Shown here one piece after another: positions 1 to 8,066 of a DNA stretch of 9,255 bases; position 1 is the first letter of the stretch, and every line of letters starts with the position of its first letter. This DNA is from Phenylobacterium sp. (GTDB taxonomy: Bacteria > Pseudomonadota > Alphaproteobacteria > Caulobacterales > Caulobacteraceae): assembly GCA_028291285.1 (NCBI GenBank), contig JAQGIJ010000110.1:1-9255 (forward strand), in the 5' to 3' direction. The position numbers were made by a program, and so were the translations under genes. The notes beneath the pieces are model-generated. The model worked only from the letters and a program-made list of their open reading frames with translations. It had not been told where the DNA came from and did no database searches.

Positions 1-158
1 TGGCGGCCCTTGTACATGCCGGTCTTCAGGTCGACGTGGTGCGGCCGCTTCAACTCGCCGGTCTCCTTGTCCTCGACGAAGGAGTTGGCGCCGAGCGCGT
101 GGTGCGAGCGGCGCATGTTGCGCCGCGACGGCGAGGTTTTTCGCTTAGGAACGGCCAT
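1..158 (-). CDS. rpmF: 50S ribosomal protein L32, 3' end cut off by window edge
   Basis: Small basic protein of the large ribosomal subunit. The reverse complement from the ATG at 158-156 reads [20 protein letters not shown] and continues through a [19 protein letters not shown] stretch, which is the L32 pattern (MAVPKRKTS start, [19 protein letters not shown]). 52 codons are visible; the family is usually about 57-63 residues, so only the last few residues are missing. No cysteines are seen in the visible part, so this looks like the zinc-free form. Only a weak GAGA stands upstream of the start as a ribosome site. It lies downstream of the mmcQ-like gene on the same strand, behind an 87-base spacer with a GC hairpin and a possible promoter of its own. 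Identification is secure from the sequence; genus-level affinity is inference. Confidence 0.95.
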   Translation of the reverse strand, partial: MAVPKRKTSPSRRNMRRSHHALGANSFVEDKETGELKRPHHVDLKTGMYKGR

Positions 159-187
159 GGACGGTCTCGTACGCGTGGAAATGAGGA

Positions 188-207
188 CGGCGGCCAACCG
201 GCCGCCG
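188..207 (-). terminator. Perfect 8-bp GC hairpin before rpmF: possible terminator or leader stem-loop
   Basis: The arms CGGCGGCC and GGCCGCCG are exact reverse complements around a four-base loop (AACC on the plus strand, GGTT on the minus strand). On the minus strand the stem is followed by TCCTCATTTCC, which is only modestly T-rich, so it is not a textbook intrinsic terminator. It lies after the mmcQ-like stop and 29 bases before the rpmF start. It could end the upstream transcript, or sit in the 5' leader of rpmF mRNA. The stem is seen directly; the function is inferred. Confidence 0.4.
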
Positions 208-220
208 ACGTGAGCGCGGG

Positions 221-249
221 TGTATGCCTCAAAGGCCGGGTGGGATCAA
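221..249 (-). promoter_or_regulatory. Candidate rpmF promoter overlapping the mmcQ stop
   Basis: On the minus strand TTGATC (249-244) is followed, after 17 bases, by CATACA (226-221), a plausible but weak match to TTGACA-N17-TATAAT. The -35 box contains the TGA stop of the upstream gene. Transcription would start near 214, which would put the GC hairpin at 188-207 in the leader. This is based on box similarity only; alphaproteobacterial promoters are hard to call by eye. Confidence 0.25.
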
Positions 250-584
250 GCGCCGCCCAGCGCTTTCGAAAGCCGCTTGGGCGCAACCGTCGCCCAGGCG
301 AGACGGACGAGGCTCTCGAGCCGCTCCGGCTCGAGGTTATCGATCTGCACGAAGGTCGAGCCGTTGCGGCCCCAGGCGCCCGGCACGCTGCCGATCCGCA
401 CCGGATCGTCGGCGACCAGGTTGCCCTGGTCCTCGGGCGCGAACTTCAGCATCAGCGGCCGGTCCGGGCCGAGCGTGGCGAAAATCTTCCCGTTCACCCG
501 GAAGGCGGTCAGGTGGAAATGCGCCGCCTCGCTGGTCTCCGGCAGGGCCAGCGCAATGCGGCGGACATCGGCTTGGGTCGACAT
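246..584 (-). CDS. MmcQ/YjbR family protein (double wing / CyaY-like fold)
   Basis: A 112-residue protein of the MmcQ/YjbR family (Pfam YjbR type). The start reads STQADVRRIALALPETSEA, the usual opening helix with the ALPE(T/V) motif. A beta sheet region with F-x-V-N-G-K-I-FATLG (about residues 28-39) and LMLKFAPEDQ (about 44-53) follows, and the end has a VQIDNLEPERLESLVRLAW helix (about 79-97). Length is normal for the family. Members are often called DNA-binding, but the biochemical role is mostly unknown, so no function is assigned. The ATG at 584 lies 27 bases after the pyrG stop on the same strand, so co-transcription with pyrG is likely. No strong Shine-Dalgarno sequence is visible. 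An ATG at 594 is in another frame and does not fit the family. Confidence 0.85.
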   Translation of the reverse strand: MSTQADVRRIALALPETSEAAHFHLTAFRVNGKIFATLGPDRPLMLKFAPEDQGNLVADDPVRIGSVPGAWGRNGSTFVQIDNLEPERLESLVRLAWATVAPKRLSKALGGA

Positions 585-611
585 GGTCTAGCATGCCGCC
601 AGAACGGCGCG

Positions 612-2258
<1,647 letters not shown>

Positions 2259-2315
2259 TCAGATTAGCCGTGATTCGCCGCGCCGTGACGGCCTGCTCAT
2301 CGCCTCATCCACGGC

Positions 2316-2759
2316 TTATTGCTGCGCGGGAGGGCTTGCGGGCGCCGGCTGTCCGGCGTCCTGACCGAGGAAGGGATTGTGCACGGTGGGCGTGGGCGCC
2401 TGCAGCGGGCTGGGCGCCGCGTTCGGACTTCCGGGCTGGGCCGTGCCGGCCGGCGGGCGCGGCGGCGGCTGGTTGAGGGTCGCCGGATTGATGGCGTCCA
2501 CCTTCAGGCGGTCGACCACGGAGGAGGCCCCGCGCTGACGCCCCGCGATGATGGTCAGGAGCAGCGCCAGGATGAAGAAGGCCGCGCCGAGGATCCAGGT
2601 GGTGCGGGTGAGCAGGTCCCCTGCCCCGCGCGCGGTCATGAAGCCCGAGGGCCCGCCGCCCATGCCCAGCGCGCCGCCCTCCGAGCGCTGCAGCAGGACC
2701 ACGCCCACCAGCGCCAGGCTGACGATGATCTCCAAAACAAGCAGAAGGTTCAGCAGCAT
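2316..2759 (-). CDS. secG: Preprotein translocase subunit SecG with proline-rich C-terminal tail
   Basis: Small inner-membrane partner of SecY/SecE that assists protein export. From the chosen ATG (2759-2757) the 147-residue protein starts MLLNLLLVLEIIVSLALVGVV, the first membrane helix (about 2-23). It continues with the family motif LLQRSEGGALGMGGG (22-36), a short loop, and a second helix in TTWILGAAFFILALLLTII (53-71). The remaining 75 or so residues are a low-complexity tail rich in Pro, Ala and Gln, making it longer than the 110-residue E. coli protein. An in-frame GTG at 2801 would add 14 residues lacking membrane character, and the MLL start fits the family better. It is divergent from the acetyltransferase gene, 117 bases away, and is followed by pyrG. 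Confidence 0.93.
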   Translation of the reverse strand: MLLNLLLVLEIIVSLALVGVVLLQRSEGGALGMGGGPSGFMTARGAGDLLTRTTWILGAAFFILALLLTIIAGRQRGASSVVDRLKVDAINPATLNQPPPRPPAGTAQPGSPNAAPSPLQAPTPTVHNPFLGQDAGQPAPASPPAQQ

Positions 2760-2845
2760 GCGTGGCCAAGGATCCGGTGCGTTCGGGCGGTCACACCGCA
2801 CCGAAATGAAGCGCGCGCTCTATCACCCGGAGCGCCGCAGCGCCA

Positions 2846-2873
2846 TACCTAGGTGGTCGCAGCCCCCTGGCAA
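2846..2873 (-). promoter_or_regulatory. Candidate secG promoter
   Basis: On the minus strand TTGCCA (2873-2868) is followed, after 16 bases, by TAGGTA (2851-2846), upstream of secG in the 117-base divergent spacer. The -35 box lies right next to the acetyltransferase ATG. The match is weak and no second motif supports it. It is offered because secG needs a promoter here: the neighbouring gene upstream runs the opposite way. Confidence 0.22.
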
Positions 2874-2876
2874 GTC

Positions 2877-3416
2877 ATGATTCTGGAATCCAAGCGCCTG
2901 CCCATCCTGGAGACCGAGCGCCTGCGCCTGGCGCCGATCGAGCGGACCGACGCCGAGCTCGCCAATGCGCTGATGCGCGACGCCGAGGTGATGGCCTTCT
3001 GGGACGTGCCGGAGATCGACGACGCGGATCTCGTGCACGCCATCATCGACAGCCAGGTGACGGCCAATTCGCTGGGCCAGGCGATCTACTGGGGGATGCG
3101 GACCCTGTCGGGCGACCAGTTCATCGGCTGCTGCGACCTCTCGGCGATCGACCGCTGGCACAAGCGCGGCGAGATCGGCTTCCTGCTCGGCCGCGACGCC
3201 TGGGGCCAGGGCTATGCGCTGGAGGCCATGCAGGCCGTGGTCGCCTATGCGGCGGCCGCCGGCATCCGCAAGCTGACGGCGCGCACCCACATCGGCAATC
3301 GCCGTTCCGAGCAGCTGCTGGCCAAGCTCGGCTTCAAGCTGGAGGGGCTGCTGCGCGGCCACATCCTGCGCGCCGGCGAGCGCCGCGACTGCCACGTCTA
3401 CGGCTTGCTGCTCTAA
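2877..3416 (+). CDS. GNAT family N-acetyltransferase, RimJ/RimL type
   Basis: A 179-residue acetyltransferase that should transfer an acetyl group from acetyl-CoA to an unknown amine (Acetyltransf_3, RimJ/RimL-like). It opens with the subfamily hallmark LPILETERLRLAPIE (8-22). The acetyl-CoA-binding motif A is RGEIGFLLGRDAWGQGYALE (97-116), with the pyrophosphate-loop residues R106, G110, G112. Motif B is NRRSEQLLAKLGF (141-153), followed by the typical GLLRGHILRAGERRDCHVY end. The ATG at 2877 is preferred; an in-frame GTG at 2853 would add eight residues before the conserved start. Neither has a good Shine-Dalgarno sequence. It is 13 bases ahead of the VOC gene and probably co-transcribed with it. 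Relatives acetylate ribosomal protein N-termini, antibiotics or small amines; the sequence does not say which. Confidence 0.88.
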   Translation: MILESKRLPILETERLRLAPIERTDAELANALMRDAEVMAFWDVPEIDDADLVHAIIDSQVTANSLGQAIYWGMRTLSGDQFIGCCDLSAIDRWHKRGEIGFLLGRDAWGQGYALEAMQAVVAYAAAAGIRKLTARTHIGNRRSEQLLAKLGFKLEGLLRGHILRAGERRDCHVYGLLL

Positions 3417-3429
3417 GGCCGCGCGCGCC

Positions 3430-3843
3430 ATGACGCACCCGATCGCGCTGCAAGGCTTCGACCACATCGTGCTCCGGGTGCGCGACAAGCCCGCCATGGT
3501 GGCCTTCTACACCGAGGTGATCGGCGGCTCGGTGGACTGGGACCGGCCGGAGCTCGGGCTCACGCATCTGCGCGTGGGGCCGGACCTCATCGACCTCGTC
3601 ACCTTGGACGGCCCCCTCGGCCGGGCCGGCGGCGAAGGCCCCGGGACGGAAGGGCGCAACCTCGACCATTTCGCCCTGCGCGTGGCGGCCTTCGACGAGC
3701 CGGCGATCCGAGCGCACCTGCAGGCGCATGGCGTGGCGGTGATCGACGCCGGCGAGCGCTACGGCGCGACAGGCGACGGCCTCTCGCTCTACATCCGCGA
3801 TCCGGAAGGCAATACGATCGAGCTGAAGGCCGCCGCCGCCTAG
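3430..3843 (+). CDS. VOC family (glyoxalase/dioxygenase-fold) protein
   Basis: A 137-residue vicinal-oxygen-chelate protein with two beta-alpha-beta-beta-beta modules. The first begins FDHIVLRVRDKPAMVAFYTE (10-29), the second LDHFALRVAAFDEPAIRAHL (78-97), and the end is LYIRDPEGNTIELK (120-133). Candidate metal ligands at the usual positions are H12, D55 (in LIDLV, where many members have Glu or Gln), H80 and E131. Members include glyoxalase I, ring-cleaving dioxygenases, and fosfomycin or bleomycin resistance proteins, and the substrate cannot be told here. It starts 13 bases after the acetyltransferase stop with only a weak upstream purine run, so the two are likely one transcript. Its TAG stop shares the palindrome CTAG with the stop of the convergent transporter gene, leaving no room for a terminator. 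Confidence 0.9.
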   Translation: MTHPIALQGFDHIVLRVRDKPAMVAFYTEVIGGSVDWDRPELGLTHLRVGPDLIDLVTLDGPLGRAGGEGPGTEGRNLDHFALRVAAFDEPAIRAHLQAHGVAVIDAGERYGATGDGLSLYIRDPEGNTIELKAAAA

Positions 3844-5381
3844 TGGCCGCCACCCATGGCGGCGCCGCCCCGAGCCGGCTTCGGCGCGAACCAGACCAGC
3901 ACGGCGCCGAGCAGGAACAGCCCGACGGTGATCATGAAGATATGGTTGGTGGCCAGCATCACCGACTGCACCTGCACGAGCCGGTCCACCTGCCCGGTCG
4001 CCTGCTCCGGCGTCAGCCCCTGCGAGGTCATCGCCGAGATCGCGCCGGGCACGTCGTGCAGCCGGGTGACCAGCTCGCTGCGCTTCGCCGTGGCGGTGTT
4101 GTCCCAGGCGGTCGTCATGATCGAGGTGGCGAAGGCCGCCCCGGAGGTGCGCAGGAAATTGGACAGGCCGGCCGCCGAAGCCACCTCAGACGGCAGCACC
4201 GAGGACAGGGTGATGCTGGTGGCGGAGATGAAGAAGAACGGCAGGGCGAACCCCTGCGCCAGGAACGGCAGGGCGACCGCCCAGAAGTTCACATCCGTCG
4301 TGAAATGCGCCCGCCAGAAGGCGACCCCGGCCAGCCAGCAGACGCCGAAGGAGACCAGAGCGCGGGCGTCCACCTTGTTGCCGAGCAGGCGGGCGACGAC
4401 GGGCGACATCACCACTGCGAGCACCCCGTTGAGCGAGCTGGCGTAGCCGGCCCAGGTCGCCGTGTAGCCCATGCTGGTCTGCAGCCAGAGCGGGATCAGG
4501 ACCACCGTGGCGAAGAAGGTGCCGAAGGTCACGCTGGTGGTCGCCACCCCCATGACGAATCCGCGATGGCGGAAGATCCGCAGGTCGACGATCGGATTCT
4601 CGGCGGTCAGCTCCCAGATGAGGAAGGAGACGAAGCCGAGCGCCGCCACGACGGCCAGGCCCACGATCGTGCCGGAGGCGAACCACTCCAGCTCCTTGCC
4701 CTTGTCCAGCATGACCTGCAGCGAGCCCACCCACAGGATCAGCAGGCCCAGACCGATGTAGTCGACGGGCACGCGGCGCGTCGCGGTCTCGCGGGTGCGC
4801 AGGATCGCGAAGGCCCCGAAGGCGACGCCCGCCGCCACCGGGATGTTGATGAAGAAGATCCAGCTCCAGCCGATGGTGTCGGAGATGGTCCCCCCCAGGA
4901 TCGGGCCGGCGATCGGCGCCACGACGGTGGTCATCGACCAGAGGCCCAGCGCCTGGGCCCCCTTGTCCCGCGGGAAGATGCCCAGCAGCAGGGTCTGCGA
5001 GGTCGGCATGATCGGCCCGCCGGCGAGGCCCTGCATCACCCGGAAGGCGACCAGCATGCCGAAGCTGGGCGCCAGGCCGCATAGGAAGGAGAAGGCGCCG
5101 AAGCCCAGCATGGCCCCGGTGAAGACCTTCACCGCGCCGAACCGCTGCACCAGCCAGCCGGTCAGCGGCACGGTGATCGCCTCGGCCACGCTGTAGGAGG
5201 TGATCACCCAGGTGCCCTGCGAGGGCGACACCGCCAGACCGCCGGCGATGTGCGGCACCGAGACGTTGGCGATGGTGGTGTCGAGCACCACCATGAAGTT
5301 GGCCAGGCCCAGCAGCAGGGCCGCTCCGAGGAGCGGCAGCCCCGTGAGCTGCGCCGGGCCGGGTCGGCCGCTAAGGCTCAT
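3840..5381 (-). CDS. emrB: DHA2 family MFS drug:proton antiporter, EmrB/QacA type
   Basis: Inner-membrane 14-helix transporter expected to export hydrophobic or amphipathic toxic compounds using the proton gradient; 513 residues is normal for EmrB. Helix 1 carries motif D1, LDTTIANVSVPHIAG (33-47), with the conserved membrane aspartate D34. GWLVQRFGAVKVF (75-87) is the motif A-like loop and RVMQGLAGG (114-122) is the motif B region. The antiporter motif C region, APIAGPILGGTI (155-166), is followed by GWSWIFFINIP (171-181). Repeated hydrophobic segments run to about residue 500. Its ATG overlaps the TGA of the adaptor gene (ATGA at 5381-5378), and GGTGGA lies six bases upstream, so translation is probably coupled. 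It is the last gene of the efflux operon. The symbol follows family resemblance; substrates are unknown. Confidence 0.93.
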   Translation of the reverse strand: MSLSGRPGPAQLTGLPLLGAALLLGLANFMVVLDTTIANVSVPHIAGGLAVSPSQGTWVITSYSVAEAITVPLTGWLVQRFGAVKVFTGAMLGFGAFSFLCGLAPSFGMLVAFRVMQGLAGGPIMPTSQTLLLGIFPRDKGAQALGLWSMTTVVAPIAGPILGGTISDTIGWSWIFFINIPVAAGVAFGAFAILRTRETATRRVPVDYIGLGLLILWVGSLQVMLDKGKELEWFASGTIVGLAVVAALGFVSFLIWELTAENPIVDLRIFRHRGFVMGVATTSVTFGTFFATVVLIPLWLQTSMGYTATWAGYASSLNGVLAVVMSPVVARLLGNKVDARALVSFGVCWLAGVAFWRAHFTTDVNFWAVALPFLAQGFALPFFFISATSITLSSVLPSEVASAAGLSNFLRTSGAAFATSIMTTAWDNTATAKRSELVTRLHDVPGAISAMTSQGLTPEQATGQVDRLVQVQSVMLATNHIFMITVGLFLLGAVLVWFAPKPARGGAAMGGGH

Positions 5382-6532
5382 GACGCGTCCACCACAGCCT
5401 TCATCGAGAGGCCGACGCGCAGCGGATGGTCGCGCAGCTCGCGCGGATCGAGGCCGATGCGCACCGGCACCCGCTGGACGACCTTGATCCAGTTGCCCGT
5501 GGCGTTCTGCGCCGGGATCAGGCTGAAGGCCGAGCCGGAGCCGCCCGCCACCCCGATCACCCGGCCATGGAACTTCACGCCGCCGCCATAGACGTCGCTG
5601 GTCAGCGTCACCGGCGAGCCGATGTGCACCTTGCGCAGCTGCACTTCCTTGAAGTTGGCGTCGACGTAGGCGCTCTGCACGGGGACGATGCTCATGAGCA
5701 CGGTCCCGGCCTGCACCCGCTGGCCGATCTCGATCGCCTTCTTGGTGACTATGCCGGCCACCGGCGCGCGGACGGTGGTGCGCTCGAGGTCGAGCTGGGC
5801 CTGGCCGACCTGGGCGCGCGCGGCGGCGACCTCGGGGTTGGACTGCAGGTCGGAGCCGCGGATCAGCACCGCGGCGGACTGCCGCTGGGCGCCGGCGGCC
5901 AGGACGTTGGCGCGGGCCTGCTTCAGCGCCGACTGCGCCGCGCTCACCGCCGCCTGGGAGGTCTGACGGGCGTTCTGGGCCGCGGTCAGCTCGTCGCCGG
6001 AGACCGCGCCGGTGCCGGCGAGGCTGCGCCGGCGGGCGTATTCGGCCTCGGCCTTGGCCAGGTCGGACTGGGCCGAGGCGAGCTGGGCCTGGGCGCGGCT
6101 GACGTCGGAGGTCCGGGCGTCGGTCGTAGCGGCCAGCGCCTGGTCGTTGGCGTAGTATTGCTGCACCCGCCGCTGGGCCTGGCCGAGCTGGGCCTCGGCG
6201 CGGGAGAGCGCCAGGCGCGCGTCCGAGGGGTCGATCAGGGCGACCACGTCGCCCTTGCGCACGAATTGGGTCTCGCCGGCCGGCGTCTGGACGATCGGTC
6301 CGCTGACCAGCGCGGTCACCTGGGCGACGTCGGCCTGGACATAGGCGTCGTCGGTGGTCACCCGCTTGGAGCCGATCAGCAGCCAGTAGAGGAACCAGAG
6401 CAGGCCGACCGCCAGGACCACGGCGCCCAGGATGGCGAAAAGGCGCCTGCGACGGGCTTTGCGCGCCGCCGGGCTGGGGGCGGCGTCGACCTCAGCGTCG
6501 TCGTCGTCATTGTAGGCAGGTTGCTGCGTCAT
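5378..6532 (-). CDS. emrA: EmrA-type membrane fusion (periplasmic adaptor) protein, HlyD family
   Basis: A 384-residue adaptor linking the inner-membrane EmrB-like pump to an outer-membrane channel. The cytosolic N-terminus is acidic (DDDD at 9-12) and then very basic (KARRRR, 25-30), ahead of one membrane helix (31-53). A barrel-sandwich half, DDAYVQADVAQVTALVSGPI (61-80), follows, then a long Ala/Gln/Arg-rich alpha-helical hairpin (about 105-245). The second half of the barrel is TTVRAPVAGIVTKKAIEIG (252-270). The region around 332-359 (GSAFSLIPAQNATGNWIKVV and onwards) is the EmrA signature. The start at 6532 has a good GAGGG ribosome site (6543-6539) six bases upstream. It lies 25 bases after the nodT-like stop and overlaps the emrB-like start by four bases, so it is the middle gene of the operon. 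Confidence 0.93.
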   Translation of the reverse strand: MTQQPAYNDDDDAEVDAAPSPAARKARRRRLFAILGAVVLAVGLLWFLYWLLIGSKRVTTDDAYVQADVAQVTALVSGPIVQTPAGETQFVRKGDVVALIDPSDARLALSRAEAQLGQAQRRVQQYYANDQALAATTDARTSDVSRAQAQLASAQSDLAKAEAEYARRRSLAGTGAVSGDELTAAQNARQTSQAAVSAAQSALKQARANVLAAGAQRQSAAVLIRGSDLQSNPEVAAARAQVGQAQLDLERTTVRAPVAGIVTKKAIEIGQRVQAGTVLMSIVPVQSAYVDANFKEVQLRKVHIGSPVTLTSDVYGGGVKFHGRVIGVAGGSGSAFSLIPAQNATGNWIKVVQRVPVRIGLDPRELRDHPLRVGLSMKAVVDAS

Positions 6533-6557
6533 CGATGTCCCTCTTCGGACGCGGTCG

Positions 6558-7964
6558 TCAGGTGGTGTGGAAGCCGCCGCCCAGCGCGCGGGCGAGCGCT
6601 GCGTCGACGGTGAGCGTGCGGGCCTCGAGGTCGGCCACCGTGCGCCGCTGCACGATCACGGAGTCCTCGGCCAACAGCGCCGCCAGATAGTTGGACAGCC
6701 CCGCCTTGTAGCGAAGCTCGGCGATCCGATAGGCGTTCTCGGCCTCGGCCAGAGCGGTGCGCGCCTGGGAGAGCCTGGCCTGCAGCTGGCGGGCGCTGGC
6801 CGCGGCGTCGGCGACCTGCTGCAGCGCCTGGACCAGGGTGTCGTCGTAGGCGGCGACGGCGGCGTCGTAGTCGGCGCGCGCGCCGCGGTACTGGCCCTCC
6901 AGCCGCCCGGCGGAGAAGATCGGCAGGCTCATCGCCAGCCCCGCCTCGCCGATCTGCGAGCTCGGCAGCCGCAGGAGGTTGAGACCGAGCGCCTGCTGGC
7001 CGATGTAGGTGGCGAGGTTGATGTTCGGATAGAAGCCGGCCTTGGCGACGCGCACGCGCTTGGCCGCCGCCTCGGCGCGGAGCCGGGCCGCCTGCACGTC
7101 CGGCCGGCGGCCCACGAGGTCGACGGCGAGGTCCTGGGGCAGGCCGAAGCCCGCCGCGATCGCTGCGCCTGGCCGGGCGAGCGTGAGCCCGCGGTCCGGC
7201 CCGGCGCCGGCCAGCGCGGCCAGCCGGTTGCGCGTCAGGCTGATCTGCTCGTCGAGGCTCGTCAGCTCCTGGGTCGCCGCGGCGACGTTGGCCCGGGACT
7301 GCGAGGCCTCGCCCTGGTTCGCGACCCCGTCCCGCGCGCGCTGGCCAACCAAGTCGGCGGTGGACTGGCGGTTGGCCAGCGACTGGGCCTGGGCCTCGCG
7401 CTCGCCGAACAGCCGCGCCAGGTCGGCATAGGCGGAGACCATGCTGGTGGTCAGCATCAGCCGGCTCTCGGCGGCGTCCATGCGCGCGGCCTCGGCCTCC
7501 GAGGTCGCCGCCGCCAGGCTCGCGCGGTTGCGGCCGAAGAGGTCCAGGTCCCAGTTGAGGTTGAGGCTGACCTGGCCGGTGTCTCTGTAGCCCTTGGGCA
7601 CGAACTGCGGCGGGATGCCCATGTTGTAGCTCTGCCGCAGCTCGGCGACCTGGCCGTTGGCGTTCAGGCTGGGCAGAGTCGCCCCCCGCGCCTGCTCGGC
7701 CAGCGCCTGGGCGCGGCGCACGCGCGCCTGGGCCTGTACCAGGGTCGGCGAATTGGCCAGCGCCTCGTCGATCAGCGCGTTCAGCTGCGGGTCGTTGTAG
7801 CGCCGCCACCAGCCGTCCTCGGGCCAGGCCGCCGGCGGGGCCTGGAAGCTCTGGGTGGTCGCATAGGACTCTGCCGGCTTCACCTTCGGCGCAGGCCCGA
7901 GGTTCGGGGCGCAGGCGGCCAGCGCGGCGGCCGAGACTGCCATCGACAGGATGTGGCGATGCAT
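6558..7964 (-). CDS. nodT: NodT-type outer-membrane efflux lipoprotein (TolC superfamily)
   Basis: Outer-membrane channel of a tripartite efflux pump; 468 residues. The N-terminus MHRHILSMAVSAAALAAC is a lipoprotein signal with lipobox LAAC and acylated cysteine C18. Ala at +2 predicts sorting to the outer membrane. After DGWWRRYNDPQLNALIDEAL (50-69) come two outer-membrane efflux protein repeats (about 60-250 and 270-460). The second holds VGRRPDVQAARLRAEAA, a hallmark of NodT/OprM-like proteins, and the end has AELRYKAGLSNYLAALLAED. The start has a strong GGAGG ribosome site (7975-7971) six bases upstream. It is the first gene of the operon and divergent from the TetR gene, with a perfect palindrome in its promoter region. 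NodT proteins more often partner RND pumps; here the partners are EmrA/EmrB-like. The symbol is a family label, not proof of a nodulation role. Confidence 0.93.
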   Translation of the reverse strand: MHRHILSMAVSAAALAACAPNLGPAPKVKPAESYATTQSFQAPPAAWPEDGWWRRYNDPQLNALIDEALANSPTLVQAQARVRRAQALAEQARGATLPSLNANGQVAELRQSYNMGIPPQFVPKGYRDTGQVSLNLNWDLDLFGRNRASLAAATSEAEAARMDAAESRLMLTTSMVSAYADLARLFGEREAQAQSLANRQSTADLVGQRARDGVANQGEASQSRANVAAATQELTSLDEQISLTRNRLAALAGAGPDRGLTLARPGAAIAAGFGLPQDLAVDLVGRRPDVQAARLRAEAAAKRVRVAKAGFYPNINLATYIGQQALGLNLLRLPSSQIGEAGLAMSLPIFSAGRLEGQYRGARADYDAAVAAYDDTLVQALQQVADAAASARQLQARLSQARTALAEAENAYRIAELRYKAGLSNYLAALLAEDSVIVQRRTVADLEARTLTVDAALARALGGGFHTT

Positions 7965-8000
7965 GGAGCCCCTCCAGCTACAGGGGTCGGAGCAGAAATA

Positions 8001-8019
8001 TGACCGTACTGTACGGTCA
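8001..8019. promoter_or_regulatory. Perfect 19-bp palindrome: likely TetR operator
   Basis: TGACCGTAC-T-GTACGGTCA: 9-bp arms that are exact reverse complements around one central base, the size and symmetry typical of TetR-family operators. It lies in the 107-base spacer between the divergent nodT and tetR genes, just downstream of the candidate nodT -10 box and over the candidate tetR -35 region. Bound repressor could therefore silence both directions. The palindrome is seen directly; the match to this particular regulator is inference from position. Confidence 0.82.
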
Positions 8020-8038
8020 GCACCTAAGCTGCTATAGT
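8010..8038 (+). promoter_or_regulatory. Candidate promoter of the tetR-type gene
   Basis: TATAGT (8033-8038), within GCTATAGTC, is a good -10 box. At 17 bases upstream TGTACG (8010-8015) is a poor -35 that lies inside the right half of the palindrome. It fits an autoregulated repressor gene. Transcription would start near 8045, leaving a short leader before the ATG at 8072. Confidence 0.4.
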
Positions 8039-8049
8039 CGACAGGTCAA
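8021..8049 (-). promoter_or_regulatory. Candidate promoter of the nodT-emrA-emrB operon
   Basis: On the minus strand TTGACC (8049-8044) is followed, after 17 bases, by TAGGTG (8026-8021); a 16-base spacing gives TTAGGT. The -35 match is good and the -10 is weak. The start site would fall near 8014, inside the palindromic operator, a classic arrangement for repression. Confidence 0.4.
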
Positions 8050-8062
8050 GGTGCTTTTCGGT

Positions 8063-8066
8063 GGAG
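8063..8066 (+). promoter_or_regulatory. Ribosome binding site that fixes the TetR start
   Basis: GGAG five bases before the ATG at 8072. The other in-frame ATG, at 8000, has no comparable site and overlaps the operator and the predicted promoter, so this site decides in favour of the shorter protein. Confidence 0.6.

Noticed and set aside
2266..2316. Inverted repeat AGCCGTG ... CACGGCT in the secG-pyrG spacer, considered as a terminator
   Set aside because: The arms are 7 bp with a 37-base loop, there is no T tract, and the 63-base gap fits read-through from secG to pyrG.
2757..2801. Extended SecG start at the GTG at 2801
   Set aside because: It adds 14 polar residues before a hydrophobic N-terminal helix that normally begins the protein.
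2823..3497. 224-codon minus-strand frame opposite the acetyltransferase gene
   Set aside because: It lies antisense to a gene with clear GNAT motifs and has no domain of its own.
3843..5084. 413-codon plus-strand open frame opposite the emrB-like gene
   Set aside because: Low-complexity translation rich in Gly, Arg, His and Asp, lying entirely opposite a well-supported 14-helix transporter.
6529..7809. 426-codon minus-strand frame overlapping the nodT-like gene in another phase
   Set aside because: The translation is dominated by Arg, Gly, Pro and Ala; it is an out-of-phase shadow of the nodT-like gene.
5426..8003. Two long plus-strand open frames (5426-6613 and 6567-8003) opposite the emrA- and nodT-like genes
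   Set aside because: No domain recognised; composition is that of antisense GC-rich DNA, and the minus-strand proteins have signal, motifs and ribosome sites.
8020..8054. Second inverted repeat GCACC ... GGTGC beside the operator
   Set aside because: The arms are only 5 bp and 25 bases apart, within chance expectation for this composition.
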